From Delphinus delphis (taxonomy: Eukaryota; Chordata; Mammalia; Artiodactyla; Delphinidae), in NCBI RefSeq assembly GCF_949987515.2, contig NC_082700.1, positions 37,225,380 through 37,289,379 on the forward strand: a stretch of DNA of 64,000 bases. The letters are read 5' to 3'. The notes under the pieces were generated by a model. It saw nothing but the letters and a program-made list of their open reading frames with translations, made no database searches and was not told where the DNA came from. Below, piece after piece: positions 34,976 to 48,209 of the stretch. Both the position numbers and the translations under genes were made by a program. Positions within the stretch are counted from its first letter, which is position 1; each line of letters begins with the position of its first letter.

Positions 34976-36527
34976 TATTATGGGTTTTATAAATATTTTA
35001 GCAAAAATATTACATAGCCATAGTTATTTTAAGAACTTTAAACAGTTGTAGTGTTCAAAACATATTAGAGTACAGAGGAATCAAAGTCACACATTAAAAA
35101 TTGTTGCAATAATCAAAGCCTGAAATGATAATGATCCTATGTGGAAGAAATTAGTAAAGGCAGGAAAGGAAATAAAAGAAGTGATACTTTCCCAAGAAAG
35201 AGATAATTGGCTATGAAAAAGCACTTATTTTGTCTATATAGTTTTTTTTTTAAAAACAATTTTAAACTTGTTACTAATAGATGAGAATTTCTAGTTTTAA
35301 ACAGATTCTTTATATATTCCTTTTAAACCAGAGCTTATAAGTTCTTAGTGCCAGGTGGGGAGAAGATGAGAAATAACTGTGCATTAATGATATAAAATGA
35401 AGGCATGCTGTGTCTTGTTTTCATAGAAAATCTCTAGTAATACAGCAGAATTTCCAGTTTGCATGCTTTTGCTTTGAACTGTGTAGACATCAGATGTGCA
35501 CTGCATTTTAGAAGAGTCATTTTTTAATTGAAGAGGTAAACCAGATGGTCCATGTGTGTAGGCATGTAAGTAAAATGTGGAAGATCTAAACGTTATTTAA
35601 ATTGAGTTCAAGGAATTACAAAGCCATTTTGTGGTACAGACGAACAGTGAGAAGACTAAAATCTATGAGCAAAATTAGAAAGGGATACAACATGAAAACA
35701 AGAAGTTTTCATGAGAAGTTTTAGAGTGTCCAGGTAACTGGTAAAGAGATCAGTAAAGAGAGAGTGGCATAAATGAGCACTTTGGAAAGCAAAAGAGTAG
35801 AGGTCACCCATAACAGTTACTAATATCCAAGAATTTGCAGTGGCCAGCCACTACTTCCTTTCTAGCAGAGAAACACTGTGCCTTATGGAGAGTGATAATG
35901 AACATGGAATCCTTGGAGAAAATCGCATATCTATTTGGTCAAAGAAATGGACATATAGTTCCCCCAAAAGTGGAGGGTTATGGAAATTCAATATATCAGA
36001 AGTCCCAGAGACTATGATGCCAGGGTGCTGGGTACAATATCTGGGGCATTTTTTACAGTTTGAGTTCAGACCCCTGCTCTGGTCCAATCTGATTCCTTGC
36101 CTTCTGTTTCCTTCCTTGCAGCAGACCCCTGGACTCATCCCGTTCCTTTCTCTTTAGTAATGTTTGACTCAACATCTCATGCTCCTACTCTATTTTTTAC
36201 TGCTTCTGAAAAAAATGCACAGATAATTTTGTTTAAATTTTAGCTGCTAACTATTGTGTGAGAACACCTCTGTTCTTATTTCTGAGTCAGTTGCTCCCAT
36301 CAGTCCCCTTAATTCTCCCCCAATACTGATAGACACATACACACTCAAATGCTTTCTTCTGATGCCATCTTAACATTATGAAATCACTTCCTTCAGCTAT
36401 TTGCCTCTTTGAAAATTGAGGGTGTAATGCAGGCAAAACAACACATAACTTCCAATCTTGGGTGGTTATCTTCAATGTTTCAGGATATCCCAACTTTGTG
36501 TAGCCTTTCCAAGATACAGGATTAATA
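34976..36527. other. Unassigned sequence
   Basis: AT-rich with no recognised repeat. Two overlapping plus-strand frames at 35835-36157 (60 and 105 codons) face a 95-codon antisense frame at 35851-36138, the signature of a chance open region; none shows a recognisable domain. Confidence 0.5.
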
Positions 36528-36718
36528 GTAGCTAACACTTAGTAAAGTTCTTACTAAATGTCAGACACTGTAAAATATCCATTACATATATTTGTTTTTC
36601 TTAATTTTTATAGCATCCTTGTCAGGTAGCTTTTACTATTAACATTCTTTTTACACATAAGGAGACTGATAAATAGAAATTTAAGGCACAGGATAGAGGG
36701 AGGATTCAAACTCAGGGA
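36528..36718 (+). mobile_element. MIR SINE
   Basis: Plus-strand text follows the MIR second half: 'gctaacacttagtaaagttcttactaaatgtcagacactg', 'ccattacatatatttg', 'catccttgtcaggtagc', 'acataaggagactga', 'ggcacaggat' and 'aggattcaaactcaggg'. Diverged and without a TSD, as normal for this pre-eutherian family. Confidence 0.75.
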
Positions 36719-38663
36719 CATGGGTTGATTTCTTTATTATTATTATTATTCTTTTTTACCAGTATGCTATTGTAACAAACAGAACATAAAGACTTAAAAA
36801 AAACTGAAATTGAATGTAGACAGAAGTTATATAAATCAGGGAAGGAATTGAGGATAGATCAACATTGGTAAGAAAGTTAACATGGTTATATCAGAAACAC
36901 AAAGGGAATGACAGGGGCAGTCCATTTACCCAATCATTAATGTATTCTAAAATATTTTCTGTGGTTAAATTTAGAGCGATGTTGAAGAAGGAAAACCTTA
37001 AGTAATTTATTAGAGTAGCATGATATTTTTGAATTATCACTAAGAAGTTAATTTGGATTTTAGCAGAGAAAAAATAACCATCACCATCAAAATCACAACA
37101 GAAATATGTATATGGAAGATGCTGTTTCATAATAAATTTCAGGGGATTAGCCACACAAAACAGAAATGATGGATGTTGTGCATAATTTTAATGACTTTTG
37201 CTTTAGAAACCCTACAGGTATCTATTTATGTGGTAACAATTAAAAATGGACATGTTTGACTTAGAGATTACTTGTTTGCTTTCCATTGAGAAATACAATC
37301 TCCAAAGTCAACTTGAGGATAAGGATATATAAAAATATTTTATCTGGATTATATTTCTAAAAATTGCATTTTGATTTCCAAATTTCATTAACAGATCTTT
37401 ATAAATATCAAACCTCCCCCTTCCCAAGCAGTCAGAAATGAGATGTATAGTTAAAGACTGTTTTGATGCCAGTGGTGGAATAGAATCTGGTTAATTTGAT
37501 TGAAAGTTCAGTCAGCCTGTGTTAAAACTATTAGATGGATAATGGCACAACTTTTTATGTACATAATGGAATGAGTTTGTGTTATCAATAAAAAATTGAG
37601 CCTAATTTTGTCCTAAAGTAGTGTCTGCTTGTAAAAGAGGGTAGAGAAAGATAATATTTAAATAAACACAGAAAGTTATAGTTTTCAGAAAGTAAATTAT
37701 TTGCCTTGATTTATAGTAACTGCAAATAACAAGTCTAAAAGAAGCATAAATGTTTTCATCATTTTATACAGTTTCTTGTTCTTATTTACAAGATAATTAA
37801 AAAATCATGAGGGAGCTTGTGAATTCTTTACTGACAATTAATGAAAAAAACAGAATTAGATTTTGTTTCTGAGAATGATAAATTGATCCGAGATCATTAG
37901 CTCTATATTAACAAGTGGTAGTAAAGATGTAGTTGCTATCTTCAGTACAATCTTTTTAGGTAGAAGATCTCATGTCTTACAAGAATAATTGTTGGCTTTC
38001 TGCTGACTTTGCCATGTCCTTGATTATGAAAAAGTAAGATCCCCTACATTGAGTTACTTTATGTGGTTTCTTAAAATATTACATTGCCACCTTGATTAGT
38101 AAGTAATCAAACTATTGTTTCCTGGTGATTATAATCATGCTTAATCAAGTGACCAAGTTTCTATTGATAATTCTTTTGATTTTTCCTCCTCAAGATCAAA
38201 CTCTAAATTAAAAAAAAAAAAAAAAACCTAGTGTATCTTTCACTCTTAAAACTCTTTGATTTTCTCCAAGAGGCCCTTTGAGGTAATTTCAAACAATTAT
38301 TTTTTCACAGTATAACAAGAAGTATACTAGATAATTTGATTTGTTTAGGATGCTTCATATTTCTCAATTAGATCCAACACGATTGTAAGACCTTCATGAG
38401 AAGAGTTATCAAATCAAAGGACTATTTTGTAAAATATTTTAGCATAAATGTTTCAGAGATTGTGCACTTGGAAAATTGGATTAAAATAACTTATACATGT
38501 CTTAACAACTTCAGTATAAAGAATAAGATCTTATCTTTAAAATGAAATGTAATCAAATTAATATGCAATAATTATCTATTTTATTCAAAAGAAAATTTTA
38601 CTATCCTACATTCAGATATTGTTAGATACTATAAAAATTAACTACAACTTGATTATTTCACAA
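36719..38663. other. Unassigned AT-rich sequence
   Basis: No gene or confident repeat. A short (ATT)n patch lies near 36735-36750 and a run of about 17 A's at 38209-38226. The remainder has the low-CpG, AT-rich look of ordinary non-coding DNA. Confidence 0.55.
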
Positions 38664-38760
38664 TATATATATGTGTTGAGTCATCACATTGTACACCCTA
38701 ACCTAACACAATGGTATATGTCAATTATATGTCAATAAAGCTGGAAAAAAAAACAAAGGA
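38664..38760 (+). mobile_element. Old L1 3' end
   Basis: Reads 'cattgtacaccctaacctaacacaatggtatatgtcaattatatgtcaataaagctgg' followed by an A-rich tail (38743-38780). This is the terminal 3' UTR of a mammalian-wide L1 (L1MA/L1MB style) with its polyadenylation signal aataaa, 5'-truncated to about 80 bp. Confidence 0.75.
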
Positions 38761-39722
38761 AAAAACCAAAAAGAAACAATAACAAACAAATTAACCACAA
38801 CCACTTAGCCATATTACCAAACAAGAAGTTTCCACTTTCTTCTAATGTTTACCTGAAGGCTTAGCTATATAAACTACAGACTAAACTTTGTGTTTTCAAC
38901 AAAGAAACACATTCTTGAGCCTCATGGAAAAGATGATATCAGGTAATTTCAATTAATGGTACTTCAAGAAATTGATTTATTAGCACAGATTTCAGAGCTT
39001 AAAGCTGGCATCGCTGAGACAACTCTAAAGAGTGTACCTACAAACAAAGTCAAGGACTTGGTTCCAGAAGCAGGCAACTGTATGAAAGCTGGTTAGTGGA
39101 CACAGACTCAAAGGAGCAAGGATCATTTACTAATGAAATTTAATTGTAGTTATTTGTTTTGTAAAATTTTAGGTATTATTTTTAATTTCTCACGTTTATA
39201 TGAGTAATTCATTCTTTCTTGTTAGTTTATCTTTAACCCTTAAGTTAATAGGCTCTCATTTTATAAATAGAAATAAAACATTTTAAAATGGAATCTAATT
39301 GCTACCAAACTTCAGAATTTAAAATCAAATAATTTTGATGAATCATCTAATTTTTCATGGCAATATAGTTATTCGAACAGGGCAAACAGGAAACATGCAG
39401 TGTGCAGTTGTGCAAAACAGATTATTCCATATAGCATGACATTTGAGAAGTGTTCATTCACCTGTAATTATTTACAATAAGCTCACCAATAAGGAACAAG
39501 CCCTTTCAGGAAAAGTTGTCTGATACCTACCCTATATATTAAAATGCCTGAGTCCCATAAATTGTAATGAAGTTCATTTTCCGGCAAGTCAATGACTTGA
39601 ACATATTTGGGGAAAAAATACAGAAAAATTCAACAAAATCTTCAGGTATCGTAAGAGAAATCTCTGAAGAGATTCTTGGTTTTCTAGCTTCCAAAAGGAA
39701 GAGTAAACAAATCTTTTAAAAT
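38761..39722. other. Unassigned sequence
   Basis: AT-rich, no repeat or gene recognised beyond the A-rich tail of the preceding L1 fragment. Confidence 0.5.
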
Positions 39723-39958
39723 GTCCAATCCTGGACTACCTGGTGGCGCAGTGGTTGAGGGTCTGCCTGCCAATGCATGGGACATGGGTTCATGCCCAGT
39801 CTGGGAAGATGCCACATGCTGTGGAGCGGCTGGGCCCGTGAGCCATGGCCACTGAGCCTGTGCTTCTGGGGCCTGTGCTCTGCAATGGGAGGGGCCACAA
39901 TGGTGAGAGGCCTGCGTATCGCAAAAAAAAAAAAAAAAAAAAAAAAAGTCCAATCCTG
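39723..39958 (+). mobile_element. CHR-2-type cetacean SINE
   Basis: Body 39734-39947 on the plus strand with TSD gtccaatcctg at 39723-39733 and 39948-39958 (11 of 11). The head (actacctggtggcgcagtgg), B-box-like gggttcatgcc and body are present, ending in about 25 pure A's at 39923-39947. Several substitutions (for example ggggcctgtgctctgc) distinguish it from the other copies. A second A run (39980-39998) lies just downstream in the flank. Confidence 0.96.
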
Positions 39959-40914
39959 TGTTCTTTCATAAAATTGAAGAAAAAAAAAAAAAAAAAACTC
40001 TGACGTCAATAGTTGTTAAATATTAAAAATTCAAGGAGGGCTTGTACATTTAATTGACACCACTTGCTACATCTAGGTAAATAGGGTAATACACATTAAA
40101 ATGAGCATTTTTGTCATTAGGAATAATTTTAGAACACTTTTTATGATCAGAATTGGGGGATTGTTAATAAAAAATGAACCAAAATTTGGATATAAGCAAA
40201 AGAGAGCACAGTATAATACTTTTCAGTGTACCCCATGGTCATTGTTAAAAGCATGCTCATTGATTAGTTCATTTTTTGGAGGGGGTGGATAATGTCCTAT
40301 GTTTGAAATAGACATTTTCTATTAATTAATGGACAGAATCTGTGAATTTACATGCCGACTTGAAGACATAGACAAGGGTAGGTGCAAACAACTTCTGTCC
40401 AATCAAAACTATAATACCAAGGTTTCAGTTTTATTTCTCTGTAGGATATTACCAAAAATTTTGTATATAACTTAATAATCTCTAATATTTGTTTCTAAAA
40501 GTATATATTATCCACTCTTTCAAAATTCTTTTGAATCATTATCAATGAGTTGAAAAAATATTTGACAAATGTTTATTCTATATGCCTACAATACACATGT
40601 TCTGAACTTTTTTGAAAATACACTTTGACAAGTCTAACTCTTTAGGACTTACTATTCAGTGATAAGTATATTTTCATTGAACATACTCTTTTTTTTTTAA
40701 TTTATTTGATTGATATGTTCAAGCATCACCAGGGCTGTCAGACCCCTTAGAAGAGTTAGAACTCTACCTGTTCTTTAGGCTTTATAGTCACTCACTTAGA
40801 CTATGTGCTAACGTCTCTTAAGACAATTAACTATATGAAAAAGAGAATCTGTTTTTATTTTTTTAGAAATAACCATATAATTTATCAAAACAAGACAACT
40901 AATATCTGCAAAGC
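39959..40914. other. Unassigned sequence with A19 run
   Basis: Begins with a duplicated-looking A run at about 39980-39998, then AT-rich sequence with no recognised repeat or gene. Confidence 0.5.
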
Positions 40915-41407
40915 CTAACTGTATTAGTTTCCTGTTGCTGTTGTAACAAATTACCACAAACTTAATGGCTTAAAACAATACAAATTTATTATCTTGCAGT
41001 CTAGTAGGTCAGAAGTTCAACATGGGTCTCACTGGGTTAAAATCAAAGTGTCGTCAGGGTCATGTTCCTTTTGGAAGCTCTAGAGGAGAATCGAGTTCCT
41101 GAACCTTACAATCTTCTAGAGGTTACACACATTCCTTGATTCATGGTCCCTTTCCTCCATCTTCAAAGCCACTTCTCACATTGCATGACTTCTCAAATTG
41201 TACTTCTTGTTTCCAGTTTTAAGGACCCTTCTGATTACATAGGTTTATCTGGTTAATCCAAGATAACTCCCTGTTTTAAGTTCAACCTTACTTCCATCCA
41301 TAATGGTAATTCCCCTTTCTATGTAACATAACATATTAACAGATTCTGGGAATTAAGATGCAGGCAACCTTGGAGGGGAGGGGAATTATTTTACCTACTA
41401 TACTAAC
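40915..41407 (-). mobile_element. Solo LTR of MaLR (MLT1-type) with 5-bp TSD
   Basis: The LTR runs 40920-41402, reading tgtattagtttcctgttgctgttgtaac at the left; in sense (minus strand) it ends in the canonical ...actaataca manner. Landmarks: 'ttaccacaaacttaatggcttaaaac', 'aggtcagaagttc', 'tgggtctcactggg', 'acacacattccttgat', 'tttcctccatcttcaaagcc', 'ttttaaggacccttctgattacat' and 'aggaggggaattattttacctac'. It is flanked by ctaac at 40915-40919 and 41403-41407, a perfect 5-bp TSD. It formed by recombination between LTRs of an ERVL-MaLR element, with no internal region left. Confidence 0.85.
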
Positions 41408-41569
41408 TAAAATAAGAAGCTGAATAATTAACCCATGCAAAATAAAGGTGTCTTAGAAGTGTATTCCTTGGTAAAGCCAAGAATATTGATTGATTCACTC
41501 ATTTTTTTAAATTTATTCACTCAGAGACAATGTGTCATAGTAGAAAAAGCTGGGATATAGTAATCACAA
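41408..41569. other. Unassigned spacer
   Basis: Short AT-rich spacer between the MaLR LTR and a MIR-like patch. Confidence 0.4.
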
Positions 41570-41800
41570 AGAAAGAAAAATAGAGTTTGCATCCCATTTT
41601 GTTTCTCACAAGATGTGTAATGGTGGGGAATTATTTATGCTCTTTGAGGTTCTTTTCTCAAGTTTTTAATCAGAAAAGAATGAGAGCAATTAAACACACC
41701 TCAGCATGTTGTTCTGAGGACTAGGTATGATAATTAATATAAAGCTCTCACCAGGTGCCAAAGAAAATTAGTTAAAAAATGCCAGTTACAAGTAGTGTAG
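41570..41800 (+). mobile_element. MIR SINE, diverged
   Basis: Order of landmarks fits a plus-strand MIR: 'ttgcatcccattttg' (the tRNA-related gggttcgaatcc region), 'aagatgtgtaatggtggggaatt', 'tatgctctttgaggttcttttctc', 'cctcagcatgttgttctgaggac', and 'aaagctctcaccaggtgcc'. Weak but collinear over about 200 bp. Confidence 0.6.
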
Positions 41801-41976
41801 CATAGTGCCTGCCCTAAATAGATTTTTAGTAAGTGATGCTTATTCATTAACTAAATAATTTATTTAATCATTTATTTTTCAAAAAATATTTTAAGTTCCT
41901 GCTATTACTATGCAACACCAAAGCACACACAATGTATAGCACATGTTATTTCTAAAATATTGAAATAGCATTGATT
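41801..41976. other. Unassigned spacer
   Basis: AT-rich sequence with a MIR-tail-like 'cctgccctaaatagatttttagtaagtgatgc' patch near 41808-41840 but no clear boundary. Confidence 0.4.
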
Positions 41977-42140
41977 CCACCTACAGGGGTGGGATAGGGA
42001 AGGTGGGAGGGAGGGAGACGCAAGAGGGAAGAGATATGGAGACATATGTATATGTATAACTGATTCACTTTGTTATAAAACAGAAACTAACACACCATCG
42101 TAAAGCAATTATACTACAATAAAGATGTTTAAAAAATAAA
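41977..42140 (+). mobile_element. L1 3' end, same subfamily as the full-length L1
   Basis: A 160-bp 5'-truncated copy: 'ggtgggatagggaaggtgggagggagg', 'gcaagagggaagagatatgg', 'gtataactgattcactttgttataaa', 'cacaccatcgtaaagcaattatac', then aataaag and a short A-rich tail. It matches the 3' end of the 25-32 kb L1 almost word for word. No clear TSD was found. Confidence 0.85.
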
Positions 42141-43682
42141 AGAAAGTAAGCAAAACATAAATTTTGGCTAGGAGAACAACAACAAAATATAACATTGATT
42201 GGTATAACTGAAAAAAAAACAAAACACTGATGCTTTATTGTAGTTACCATTTATCAATTTATAGTCATAAGAAATTAGTCACAAAGACATTAAAAATTAG
42301 AAAAGTCCTATAGGAAAGTACTAAAATTTCTATTTTTCAGACTACTGAATTCTTTGTGAGGATAGTATTTTATTAGGTCTATTGTGAATTTTTTTTAAAA
42401 ATGAGTTGCCAGGGCATCACGTGTCTCCAAATGATTTATAATTTTAACACCTACTTTGTATCCACATATTAGCCTCATAAAGGACTTTGCTATATTGTCA
42501 GTACTGTCTTTTAAAAACAAGCATTAATATAACTACTGGTACTATAAATTTACTTGTGGAAAATTTGACCTTATTTTACATGATAGATAAATTACCATTA
42601 TACCATATATTTAATAGTTAAGGCTTTTATATGTGTTCAACATATTAAATTGCGTTAAAGTATTTTATTATGAAATACAAAATTTTATTCAATTTCACAA
42701 CTTATAGTTTAAATAATTTATATTTCCAAAAGTGGATACTATAGCATAGTTGTTCATTTTATGCAGAGTAAAAAAAAAAAAAAATTGGTTTTTAGCCTTG
42801 TTTAAAGAAAGTCCTATAATCTCTAGAAAAGCTACTTCTCTCAAAGTTGAATTCCAAATTCCTGAAAAGTACAAAATGTTTTTATTTTGACAAGGTGTTG
42901 AATATTTTAATATTTTTTTAAAAATTATATTATATCCTTTAAGCAGAGTATACTTCAAAGATTTTTTTTATCTTTCCTGATGAATAAACCATGGTTTACC
43001 AGATTGCACTATAACGCAATATAATTCTTATCTCTGGGCAGAGATATTTTCCTTTATTGAGAAGTTCCCAGTCACTATTTCTCTATTGTCTCAAAATCTT
43101 TTTGATTTAGTTGAAATTGTACTAGACTAGTACTCAAAAAAACAGAAGCCCAAATTGTCCATCAGTAATTTTGGGGACATGCAGAAACTTACCTGATATT
43201 TTTAGGTCTCAATTTTCTCATTTATTATATAAAATTTTAATTCAATTTTCTCTATTATCTATGTAAACTTGCTCTTCTCTTCAAGAAAGCTTTTTGCATC
43301 AACCTCAGCATTCCTTGTCAAAACTCTTAGCACCTATAAATCACAGTTTCAGTGCATGAGGATCTCCTTTGTGGGGCAAGAAACTCATTAGAAGTTTCAT
43401 CCCTATGGGTAGGTAACTGAGATTACTTGTGCTGTTAGGGAACAAGTACAGGATTTGCTTGGGATTATTTCTACACAATTTATATGTTTGGAACATTATG
43501 ATAAGCAAGACACCCAGTTGTGTCTATTCTCAAAGACATTAAATCAGACAAGTAAGTAACCCTGACAAAAATGAGGAGGGACAGGTTTTATATTCTGTTC
43601 TCTAATTGACAAAAGCCACCTGATTAACAGACCCATATATGTCATATTCAGAGATGTAAAATTTTTTCCTGACTATCTGAAA
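42141..43682. other. Unassigned AT-rich sequence
   Basis: No gene or confident repeat. Contains several A runs, including a long one at about 42769-42784, and T runs at 42914-42920 and 42962-42969. Confidence 0.5.
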
Positions 43683-43895
43683 GAGTGGTTCTCAATGAGG
43701 GGCAATATTTCTCTCAGCTGGGGACATTTGACAATGTCTGGAGACATTTTGTTTTTCAAGACTGTGGGGATGGCTGTCCTACTGACATTGAGCAGATGGA
43801 AAACAGGGTTGCTGCTAAACATCTTACAATGCATAGGACACAGCAAAGAATGATCTAGTCCAAAATGTCAATAGAGCCACATTTAAGAAAACTTA
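43683..43895 (+). mobile_element. MER5A-type hAT-Charlie DNA transposon
   Basis: Starts gagtggttctcaatgaggggcaat and runs through 'ggggacatttgacaatgtctggagacattttg', 'gctgtcctactgacattgag', 'gttgctgctaaacatcttacaatgcataggaca', and 'ccaaaatgtcaatagagccacatttaagaaaac'. This is the full MER5A-type order; the terminal CAGTGG is changed to gagtgg. No 8-bp TSD is evident. Non-autonomous, no transposase. Confidence 0.88.
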
Positions 43896-45224
43896 ATCAG
43901 AACAAATTCAAAAGTTTGATATTATCATATCTGTATTCTATTACACCACTCTGATTCTAATGGTATATTGGAATTGGCATATGCAAGAGAGTGTATCAGA
44001 TAAGGTGTCCAAGCTAGAGACTTTAGTGGACTGAACTAAAGATAATGTGATGTGGACAATTTTGGAGATCTTGGAGCAAAGCAATTAAATATACTTCATA
44101 ATTAATTAGGTGAGGTCAGAGAGTCAGTGAAGTGTCTCTGTGACAACAGAATAAATGGTAAAGGAGATAAAGAGATTGTAGGAGAAGAAGCAAATTAAGG
44201 GAAGAAGATTTTGGGCGGTAATGGATTTTAGTAGATATTCTCAAATGTTAGGTAGAACTGTACATAACTCAATCTGATATAGATAATAATGTAATTTCTA
44301 TGTGTATAACATTAAGTAGCCACTTGTAGATTACTTTTATCCTAAGGTAATTTTCTTTTTAAAAATCATTTCATTCTCATTACAGTTTTGAAAGAAGAGA
44401 ATAAGTGATTCTAAGAGGTTTTAAAGATGCCTGTTTTACTAAAAACCCAACTCATATCATTCAAATTGAGAAATGAACAAATAAGTGCATGACGGTTTTA
44501 TATACCGTGAATCATTCAAAGAAGTTTGTGACACTTCCCTCTCCGCAAGTCATTTTTTCCCATGTTCTTTCCCAGGTCTTTTTAAAAAATTGATTTAAAA
44601 ATAATCTTTAAATGTTTAAAACTCAACAGAAGTTGCAAGTGTAGTACAGAGTTTGTTTATATCCTACACCCAGCAACCCAAAATGATAATATCTTACATG
44701 ACCATAATACTTTGTCAATTTGATCTAGCTCAGGCTTTCATAAGCATATAAAGTGTTGTTGATAATAGAAAGGAAGATGTACAGGTAATGTTTTTTTCTG
44801 ATTCAGTTGAAGCATGATGCTGTTATTGTAATAAAATTAGAGCAATTTCAATTTACCTTTCAGATATCTCAGTATTTTCATTGGGTAACTGGGGCTCAGC
44901 AGCAAGGACAGAATTCAGCAATGAACTAAGAGAGCTATTTAATTCTTAACTTCATTCCTTTTGGATGTCCTATTCTCCTCAACAGTAAAACGTGTAAAAA
45001 CTTGCTTGCCAAGTATCCTTAACATGTTTTTTGGAGGATGAAAACTGTGTTATTGACATATTTGGGATAAATAAATTCTAGTATGATGTTCACAGGTAAG
45101 GGCTGATGATTATAAGGTCTACCTTTCTTCACTGATTTATTATTTTATAGTAAATCTCCTTGAAATAAAGACAATAACACTTGAATAATCTTTATAAATC
45201 ACTAGTTGAATATCCATAATAACA
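43896..45224. other. Unassigned sequence with a possible old L1 patch
   Basis: At about 44595-44780 phrases such as 'gaagttgcaagtgtagtacagagtttg', 'tatcctacacccagcaaccc' and 'aatatcttacatgaccataatac' recall a diverged dispersed L1-type 3' sequence on the plus strand, but I cannot fix the family. The rest is AT-rich with no gene seen. Confidence 0.4.
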
Positions 45225-45589
45225 TATGTTGTGTATTGTAATTCACATTTCATAGATGGAAGAATAAGTTATATGAGTTTCTCATGCTCATTAAATCAGA
45301 GTAATGAATCAAATTTCAAATGGACTCTTCATTTCTGCAGTAGATATGTCACAGAGGCAGAAATAGAGCCAGGCAAGTAAAGTGAGTGAGGCTAGTTGCC
45401 TTGGGTAAAAAATGTAATGGGACACTAAAATCTCAGTAATCAATATCTTAATGCAATATTTTTAAAGTAAAAATTAAAATGAAATATCCATAATTTATAA
45501 ATATCAAAATTTTAAATAAAGACATGTCTTATTGAATTTTCCTTTTGCCTCAGTGTACTATATGCCTCTGCATGGCACTGAATGTGTGG
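45225..45589. other. Unassigned; weak MIR/L2-like patch
   Basis: The text 'tatgttgtgtattgtaattcacatttcatagatggaagaata' (45226-45267) resembles the conserved core and tail region of MIR. It is too diverged to bound. No gene. Confidence 0.35.
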
Positions 45590-45800
45590 TTTAGCATATT
45601 GGGCTCTAGAGTTGTGAAGCCTGAGCACATATTCTTGCACATACTTATGGTATAATAAGCATATAACTTCACCTCTTTAAGCTCAGATTTTTCCTACCTA
45701 TAAGATATTTATAACATTATTGCTTGCTTGATAGGTTTTATGACAGGATTAAAGAGACAATGTACCTGGCACATTTTATGACAATTTATAAATGTTCAAT
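45590..45800 (+). mobile_element. MIR SINE
   Basis: Collinear with MIR on the plus strand: 'ggtttagcatattgggctctagagttgtgaagcctgagcacat', 'aacttcacctctttaagctcag', 'cctacctataagatatttataac', 'gacaggattaaagagacaatgtacctggcacat' and 'tttataaatgttcaat'. About 200 bp, so most of a MIR is kept. Confidence 0.75.
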
Positions 45801-48209
45801 ACATTACATAGTTTCTAGCTCTTATTTATTGCTGTAGTTAAATACAGCATTACAGACCATATATGAATATAAATGTAATGCAATATATATATAAATAAAT
45901 GCAAGCACACAACACATACATCACAGAATCTTGGAAATGTTTCAAAATAAGAAAATTAGTGAAATGTATTTATAGGGTTTTAGATTAAAGACTGGACGAT
46001 TTTAAGGACAGTCAAAAAGAGAAAGAAATTTTTTGAAATGGTCAGAGTTTGACATAATATCTTTGGATTGGGGATCACAGGGAAGAAAAAGCCTAGATGT
46101 GAATCTTGGTGAGCATGTTGTTAAACCTAACAAATATGATATTAGTTGTTTTATATACCTATCTTCCAGGAACAGTCATTTCCTAGAGCAACTTGATGTT
46201 ATTTTTCATCACTATTAGCATTGTTTGACACAGAGACAGGAAATATTTTGTTGCCTTCATTTTTCTTTCTTTCTCTCTCTCTATACACACACTTACACAA
46301 GAGTGTGTTTATAAATGTATTATACACACAGGTAATAAATAGAGGAAATGTTTTCAACTGAACAATAAAGTAATTTAAATTTAGTAGTTACTAATGTGTT
46401 TGCTGCTAGACGTTAATTTAAAATCACCACTGTAGTGCTAGGGACTCTGCTGGCAGTCACGCTCTGATCCTCTTTGGGTTGGGTCCCCATAGTTTCAGCA
46501 ACTTCCTTTGCATAGTTATTCTGTCTCTTCAGATAAAATTACATTTATTGTACCTTATCAATTTTAATCCAAACTCAATTCACTGTGATCTGTGATATCT
46601 GAGATATTTTTTAAAAATTCGTTAAGAAATATGTTTCTAAAACACATCAACAAACAACTGTCTGTGAAACACAGGGTAATTTACAGAGTCATTGGTGAAT
46701 GTTTATGAATGTGCTTTTTGTAGTTAGCTAGTATATTTTTAGAAAACAACTGCTTAATTGGAATTTTATTGTGTTCTTTCAAGGGCTATTTCTTAAACCA
46801 AAATCAGCAGGATTTTTTTTTCTTTTAAAAATACCAATAGCCATCTAACTGAAACAGCAAGACAAGTGACATGTAGGAAATATATGTTGTGTAGGGAAAC
46901 TTGGCCCCTAGGAGACCAAGTTTGGGTTTCTTGAAAAGTCTATTTTCAACAGGAACTCATATGTTGCCATTGAGCTATAGAATAAGGATGTTAAAAGATA
47001 ATACTATTTATGCTAATGTATGCTTTTGCTTTAATACATTTATATTTTTAAATGGCTTATAATTGCATTACTGAAACTACAATAAAGTGAAGAAAAGAAA
47101 AGAAATAATATAAATTAGATTAAAGGTCTTGACAGTGTTAGAGTTTTGTTTTCTTCCTGTTTTTTGTGAAGACTGGTATACAGCTCTTTTTTGTTAACTG
47201 TCAATATCTGAAAGGCATAAGAAAGAGTAAAAAATTCATACATTAGTATGCCTTTCTTTTGTTATTGCAATTCATAACATTCCCATTATTGGTAAACATA
47301 GGTGATTGGAGATGCATAAATCTTCATCAGATCACATAATATACAATAGAAAAAGGGAGAAATCGATCTCACAACATGACCAAAAGTAACAGCACTTAAG
47401 CTAATCAAAGTAAAATGTCCTTTTAATTCTGACTTTCCTATTTGTGGTCATCCTGAGAAAAGTGATACTATATTGACAAAAGGCAAAACATATACATAAA
47501 GGACTTAGAGAAAGATGAATTTATTACTGTGGTATGCCTACATGATATTGATCAACTCAAATACATAAAGCACAATAGTCAGATTCTAGAACTTTGATAG
47601 AAGTGTTTCCCAGACCACTTTTCTAATTGAACATTAAATAACAGGAACTAATTGTATTATATATAGAAAGTGATTTCAGTTATTAAAAGAGAAGTACTCT
47701 CGAGAGCATTTGATATGTTTCCTAGTGTGACACAGGTTGTATTTTTAAGTCCTACAATTATTGATTTGCATTCTTGCAGGTGGGTGAAAGGCAAACATTT
47801 CTTTCTTTCATGGCAGTAATGAGAATACATAACAGCACTAAGCAATACACAATGAAGAAAGGAAAAAGGAGGAACAAGGAGAGAAACGATGTAAGAGAAA
47901 AGGAAAGGGCAGAGGATAAACAGAGCTCAAGTCATTTGTTATCTATTTATATGTATTTAAAGACCATAAGCTTAATATTGTGAACTATATCTAGACCATA
48001 AATAGCACTATAGTGCATGTAGGTATATAGTTCATATAAAATAATGTGTGCTATCATCAAAACAGGACATCTTGAAATGTTATTTTTCTCACTTTTTTAG
48101 TCTCTTCATATTAACATTCAAAAATTTTCACATAACTCATTAAACTTTATCAAATAGCAATTTTTGTTTCAATATCAAGAAAAGATAGTCTCCCATATGT
48201 ATTATTTTC
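45801..48209. other. Unassigned AT-rich sequence
   Basis: No gene or confident repeat. A short pyrimidine plus CA microsatellite (ttctttctttctctctctctatacacacac) lies at about 46262-46291. Small frames at 46033-46218 and 47774-47983 have no recognisable domain. Confidence 0.5.

Noticed and set aside
35835..36157. Overlapping frames on both strands (60, 105 and 95 codons)
   Set aside because: Mutually overlapping frames with no domain features and no splice signals; typical of a chance stop-poor patch.
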